Translations under genes and position numbers: made by a program
The notes under the pieces: model-generated
What the model was told of the DNA's origin: nothing
The model's database searches: none
Seen by the model: only the letters and a program-made list of their open reading frames with translations
In this document: positions 59,038 to 64,000 of the stretch, piece after piece
Layout of the letters: the number at the start of each line of letters is the position of its first letter
Position numbering within the stretch: the stretch's first letter is position 1
DNA from: Ianthella basta
Lineage: Eukaryota > Porifera > Demospongiae > Verongiida > Ianthellidae
DNA: 64,000 nt
Assembly: GCA_964019415.1 (NCBI GenBank)
Contig: OZ025878.1
Coordinates: 3,414,512-3,478,511, forward strand
Reading direction: 5' to 3'

Positions 59038-62000
59038 CTGGGATGTGGACATGTAGAGGAGGATTGAAAAGAGGTTATTATGCATAACAATACACTTTGA
59101 GTAATATCATAGTTAATATGTATTATATATGCATGATGTGAATTCAAGTTTCAACCACAGATATATGATTATGGATTGCTAGGTAAGACAGTCTGAAGAC
59201 TGACAGAGACTGAATCCAAAGTTATAGCTTGGACCATTACTATCCCTGTAGACCGTTGAAATGAATAAAAGTTTGAAAGGAAGTTGGAGCTTTGTAAAAT
59301 TAAAGTCAGCCCTTTGGCTAGCTTAAACTTCCAGTGCTCTACCACAGAGCCATTTCTTCCACTGGAAAGCAAATTACTATAATATTATAAGAACAGTATA
59401 CATAATTTATGCTCAGATTACAGTATGCCTTTGGACTCGGTCACTCTATTAGTATTAGGACTGTATATTGTATATCAACCCCCACAAGCAGCATAATTAT
59501 AAAACTACTATACTACCTGTACATGTACTGTTGGATCTAGGCAATTGGAAATAGCTAGTTAAAAAAAGGTCCATTTTAGATCATATTTTTGACTTTGCAT
59601 ATATATGAATGGCCAAGAAGACAGGATGAGTGACAGCTGCTGAAATACAGCAAATAAGCGCATTCAGGTGCAGAATGCATGTGAGCCGTTACAGACAGTC
59701 AATTACAGACCCTGCAGCTAAATATGTAGTTATTAACTGATTTTATATGCATGTGAGTTCAGTTTTCTGGACTCAATCTACAATTGTTAAAAGAGATTCT
59801 ACCAAACCAATGCTTGCTTTTTACTCACCATTAATCCCAGAACACCTGACTGAGGCATCCTCATAGTGATTACAAGTGGAAGAAGTGGTTCTGCAGCTTT
59901 GTAGATTTGCTTCACTCCCACTGCAGTACCAGTACACATCCCACTGACCACCAGATCCACGCCCAAAATATGCACTACCCAATGCTGATATTGCAATCCC
60001 ATATCCCAACTGCCGACAGACTACCTGAGCTTCATTGATGTCCCATGCATCATCGCACACAGTCTGCCACTGCCCATAACGGTAGACCTCCACACGACCT
60101 TCATACTGAGTAGTACCGCCAACCAGACGGATGGCAGATGAAACTGTATGAGTGAATAATATGGTGATGTCAATTACAGTATGTATTGTGTAAATATTTT
60201 ATGCACTTGTTTTTAAAACTCCGTTGTAAGATCCACATTGATAATTATTATATCAATCGTCACATGTTGCTACTGAGCTCTTGGAACTCTAACCTGTTCT
60301 AAACCAATAATACAGCTAAATGTAATTTGTGCTTGGTGGCCATTCATTGAAGTCATTTTATAATGAAAATGGTGCTGATATTGTGTGAAAAGAAATTAAT
60401 GATACAACTTTGAATCATCAATAATTGCATATCTGAACATATAAATCATGACGTCACGGAGTGATAGCAAGCTGAATCAAGTGGGTTGGAAGATTAATTA
60501 GTGGGTTACAACAGATTTGAATTCAGTACTCATGCAGAGTTGAGCTGGTACTATCCTCATGCAGTCAGCTGTGCAGAATGTGAGGTACAAACATGGATAG
60601 ACAAAATAAAAATTCTGACTGGCTTTAGCATGCATGGCGCAACTGATCAAAAGAGATACATGCCAATACTTGCTATCAGATTCTTTGCAGTATATTAGAC
60701 TACTTGACCAAATGAACATGACTTAAGATAGACCTAATTATCTGGAATTTTTTCACTGGTGATGCTAGCAGTGTCTCCAGAGTATTTGAGGAGCATGATG
60801 TCACTGTCATAAACTGGTGGGCATGGGTCAGGAATGTACTATTTCCACTACATTGCATGCTTGTGATGAGGAGGGAAGATTCAAGGGTCAGGGCAAATAT
60901 TGAGAGAGGTGGGGTACGGCCTTGAGTGATGGCATCAGAGTATCCATCCTGTGCTCCTGGCTGTAGAATTCCCCACCTACACTTGGTAATGTCTAGGTGA
61001 CTAGCATATGTTGCACTACCAGTGCAAAACACTGGAAAGTGCCCTAGCACCTTACAGAGAATTACACAAGTTCTTTACTTTCCCCAGTGGTTTGTGGTTC
61101 ACAAGTATGAATAGACTTACGACCAAAGCAAAAAACAAGTTTTCAACCTTCCAAATGCCAGACCCGTTGGCTGCAGATCTATCATCCTTCTGGCATACTC
61201 ATGATACAGCTTATGCCAAACACCACACACACACACGCGCGCGCGCGTGCGCGTGCATGCGTGCATGCGCACTATGTTACATATTGATCTTTCTCCATAA
61301 TATTATACAGTAGATATAGCTATAATCTATATCCACCCGAAGGAAGTGAATCATCCATATAGAGTTTGCTTTATCAGTTGTTAGTACCTGAGCATGTACG
61401 GCTAGAAGAAGTGGGTCATTACATTCACCACCATGCATTACTTCAGTTTATTCTGTGGCATGTCATTTTATCCAGAAAATGACCATTTGCAAACACAACA
61501 TTCTTATTGGAAGAATTAGCTACTGGATATATGTATACACTATTGTAACCAGATTCAGGGTATTACACCTGAAATAGCGACTTTAATAAGGACATAACGC
61601 AAACGTACAATTGGTATTAATTACATTAAAATCTCACCATTTGTGCAGACAATTCCAACATCCTCACTGTGAACACAGTTTTCATTCCCAATACCAGCAT
61701 GGTTGCAGTCAATAAGTCGTGACTCCGACCCACTGCACCCCACATCATCCAGCAAGATGGTCTGAGAAGATGATCCAGAGCCAAACCGAGAACCAATACC
61801 TGCACCAACAAACCCCAGTTGTCTACAAGCAACAACGGCATCAGTGTAGCCCCAACTATCAGAGCAGACTGTACCCCAGCTACTATTAAAGTGGAACTCC
61901 AGACGACCTCCAAACTGAGTGCTCCCTGTGTTCACCAACCTCAAGACACCATTGCTGAGGGCTGCAAAAGAGGAGGGGTATAAATTAGAACTAAGGGCTT

Positions 62001-62387
62001 CAGTACATAGGAAAGATGTCACAGTAGGCAACAAACAAAACACACACTTACTACTGTTAGAGCAGATCACAGATGCATCTTCAGAGTGGGAGCAAAAAGC
62101 ACTACTGCTGCTGCAACCATCCAGGCTACCCTCATTTCCAGTGCAGTACCAGTTCCTATCCCACTGTCCACCTGATCCCTGGCCAAAGGCAGCTCTCTGT
62201 ATCGCCAGTATGGCATATCCATATCCTAACTGCCGACAGACCACTTCTGCTTCTCTGATGTCCCAGAAGTTGTCACAGACAGACTGCCATGTTCCACTGC
62301 GATAGACCTCCACACGTCCTTCATACTGATTTCTGCCACCAACTAGACGAATGGCAGAGGAGCTGCCCACAGGAGTGGATAGTGTGC
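58493..62387 (-). CDS. SRCR gene 6 (5' end not found): at least three SRCR domains, TM and tail
   Basis: Four exons visible: 62387-62052, 61961-61638, 60143-59829 and 59037-58493, all phase 1 and in frame (505 codons plus stop). Order: SRCR b, a, c, membrane helix, Pro/Tyr-rich tail. No signal-peptide exon was found up to 64000, so the start, and possibly more SRCR exons, lie beyond the window or beyond a LINE fragment at 62647. The tail has two PPTY motifs, one at the extreme C-terminus, and several degraded units (LPAAY, PSDY). The b-a-c order differs from gene 1's c-d-c-b-a, showing domain reshuffling. Confidence 0.82.
59829..60143 (-). CDS. Gene 6 SRCR exon (c-type)
   Basis: 315 bp, phase 1-1, acceptor catacag and donor [42 protein letters not shown] and [11 protein letters not shown]; six cysteines. 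Close to gene 5's SRCR exon. Confidence 0.95.
60565..60670. repeat. Dispersed repeat shared with about 63486-63570
   Basis: CAGCTGT.CAGAATGT.AGGTACAA and CTGATCAAAAGA.AT.CAT occur in both, same orientation. Non-coding, in gene 6's intron or upstream sequence. Confidence 0.65.
61219..61264. repeat. Alternating purine-pyrimidine CA/CG tract
   Basis: CA units change to CG units and then to GCATGCGT, giving about 45 bp of strict alternation with Z-DNA potential. Confidence 0.85.
61638..61961 (-). CDS. Gene 6 SRCR exon (a-type)
   Basis: 324 bp, phase 1-1, acceptor cttttgcag and donor [36 protein letters not shown] and [17 protein letters not shown]. Two codons shorter than most a-type exons in the loop [11 protein letters not shown]. 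Six cysteines. Confidence 0.95.
62052..62387 (-). CDS. Gene 6 SRCR exon (b-type), first visible exon
   Basis: 336 bp, phase 1-1, acceptor gccatag and donor A|GTAAGT. It starts [17 protein letters not shown], then [16 protein letters not shown] and [11 protein letters not shown]. The intron to its a-type partner is 90 bp. Same leader length as gene 3's b exon. Confidence 0.94.
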
Positions 62388-62646
62388 CTATGGCAGAAGT
62401 AGACCTGAACTATAAAATTTATAATCTGCAGGGTTACATGGCTATGTACATCCAAATTCCTATTTACAGGGAGCAGTGGGGCAAAGTAAATTTGGGCTAA
62501 CTTCAGTATGTCCTGCTCTTTCCATATTTTGCTATTACTGTCTGCAGAGAAATTTCAGCTGTAGCCTATTAAGTGAAAATTGAGCTTGAGTATAATTATG
62601 TTATAGGTTAGATAGACAACAAGGTTAAGTTACAAAGACAACAACA

Positions 62647-63195
62647 ATGGTTGTTAGTAGGAAGCAGCTGCAGGTGGAGGTATACGTAGATGGCCAGAAA
62701 CTGGAGAATGTAGGGGAGCAAATGTATCTGGGAGTGATTCTGAGTGAGGATGGGAGAATGGAATGCGAGTTGGAAAAGAGAATTGGTGCAGTTTTAAGCG
62801 CAGCGGGGGCAGTCAGAAGCCACATTTTTGAGAGCAGAGAATTGAGTAGAAGTGCAAAGATGCTTGCGTACAAGGGAATGATAGAGCCAACTTTGACGCA
62901 TGGTGCAGAATCTTGGGTTATTAAAGGAGAGGAAAAACAAAGAGTTCAGGCAGCTGAGATGAGAGTGCTTAGGCAGATAGCAGGAGTATGGAGAATAGAT
63001 TACGTGAGAAATGACGACATCAGAACACAGTTGGGGCAGAAAGGAATTGTGGAGCAGGTACGCAGAAAGAGAGAATTCTGGAAGAAATGGGTAGAAGAAC
63101 AAGTTGGATCTAAAGCAGAGACGGTAATGAGTGGAGTTGTACCAGGGAAAAGACTAAGAGGGAGGCCAAGAAAGCAATGGAGAGATGCTTACTGA
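62647..63195 (+). mobile_element. LINE reverse-transcriptase C-terminal fragment, 182 codons
   Basis: Open plus-strand frame with VDGQKLENVGEQMYLGVILS, KMLAYKGMIEPTLTHGAESW, QRVQAAEMRVLRQIAGV and a terminal GRPRKQWRDAY. This is the thumb and C-terminal end of a non-LTR (CR1/RTE-like) ORF2 protein, opposite in strand to gene 6. The catalytic part is missing, as usual for a 5'-truncated insertion, but this piece is intact and so fairly young. Confidence 0.88.
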
Positions 63196-64000
63196 TGGAA
63201 GCCAAGATGCATGTACACGTTCCAGTATTTGTAATCTTTAGAATACTGTATAGTATCTAACCTATGATGATATAATTATACTAAAGCTCAATCTTCAGTT
63301 GTATGAACGACCCCCATGTGTTTCAGGGAATGTGTTCTAATGATGATGATGCCTATTAATGCCACTATACATGATGCATAACTGATTTATTCAACCATAA
63401 ACTTCATTAATTGTTGAGCTAAAATGCAAAGCAAATAATCATGCAGTGGTTTTGTGTGCACATATGTACATATATACATGCATTCAGCTGTACAGAATGT
63501 CAGGTACAACACAACCATTGAAACAATCCTGACTATGGCTGATCAAAAGAAATCCATACACTGGAGTCTAGTCATAATGAACACGCTTACAATGAAATGT
63601 AGGGACAGTGGTCCCTACATGCAAGAATGTCGCACTGTATAGCTAGTCTTGCACCCTTGAATGTAAGGATCATGCATGGTTAATACTCCACTGTGTAATT
63701 ATAACAGCCTTTACAGCCTGTACTTGTTTCTGTCCTTTTTATGCCATCCCTACATCCTTACTATTCTTGTAGAAAATCTTTGTTATTTCTAGGTTCTGCA
63801 CTTTTATGGAGCTAAGATGCATGTCACTAACTTCCTTGTGGAGCTCCTGATAGAATTAGCTGCAATTTGCATTTGAAAAGTTGTAATGAATTATAGTTAA
63901 TTCATTCCACAAGCCAAATGCCACGCTAAGTTATAGAGCAAGGCAGAGAATTCCACTGCGGTGCAAAACAACAGAAGGAGCCTCCGAAAGCTGTTGCAGC
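63196..64000. other. Window end, no gene seen
   Basis: Holds the second copies of the dispersed repeats near 63486-63570 and 63610-63812. No signal-peptide exon for gene 6 could be found here. Confidence 0.55.

Noticed and set aside
59290-59360. tRNA-like TGGCTCTGTGGTAGAGC on the minus strand
   Set aside because: The D-arm pattern is good but the anticodon and T arms cannot be formed.

Overview
The window reads as animal nuclear DNA, most likely from a demosponge. That is an inference from a dense head-to-tail family of scavenger receptor cysteine-rich (SRCR) genes, several introns of only 90-180 bp, abundant small MITE-like fold-backs, long CA/TG microsatellites and decayed LINE fragments. 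No operon-like or bacterial features are visible. Every convincing gene is on the minus strand, so transcription runs from high to low coordinates.

Six SRCR genes are reconstructed from ORFs and splice signals (numbered here by position). Gene 1 (4438-11238): signal peptide, five SRCR domains, TM and tail. Gene 2 (16374-28462): signal peptide, four SRCR domains, TM and a tail of repeated PPAY motifs. Gene 3 (29179-32532): a different signal peptide, two SRCR domains, TM and a short basic tail. Gene 4 (36024-42255): signal peptide, two SRCR domains, TM and PPAY tail. Gene 5 (44617-47210): signal peptide, one SRCR domain, TM and a tail with three PPxY motifs. Gene 6 (58493-62387, 5' end not found): at least three SRCR domains, TM and tail. 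All internal exon junctions are phase 1, so exons are interchangeable modules. The proteins are predicted type I membrane proteins with extracellular SRCR domains, a glycine-rich membrane helix, a juxtamembrane Cys cluster and, in five of six, cytosolic PPxY motifs of the kind bound by WW-domain proteins such as NEDD4-family ligases.

Between genes 5 and 6 lies a two-exon gene (51948-55950) on the same strand. It encodes a TKL-like protein kinase, a Gln/Glu-rich helical linker and a six-blade NHL propeller in one open frame across a phase-0 intron. No sequence evidence links it to the receptors apart from location.

Between and inside the genes are decayed copies of the TM/tail exon (28.65-28.93, 33.2-33.86, 42.98-43.36 and 48.13-48.43 kb), LINE fragments (24.8-25.7, 27.5-27.8, 46.6-46.8 and 62.6-63.2 kb), a 390-bp inverted repeat in gene 4 with a matching TM-encoding frame in both arms, MITE-like elements, minisatellites and dispersed duplications. 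The picture is a receptor family expanding by tandem duplication with active exon birth and loss. A recognition or innate-immune role is plausible for SRCR receptors but is inference only.
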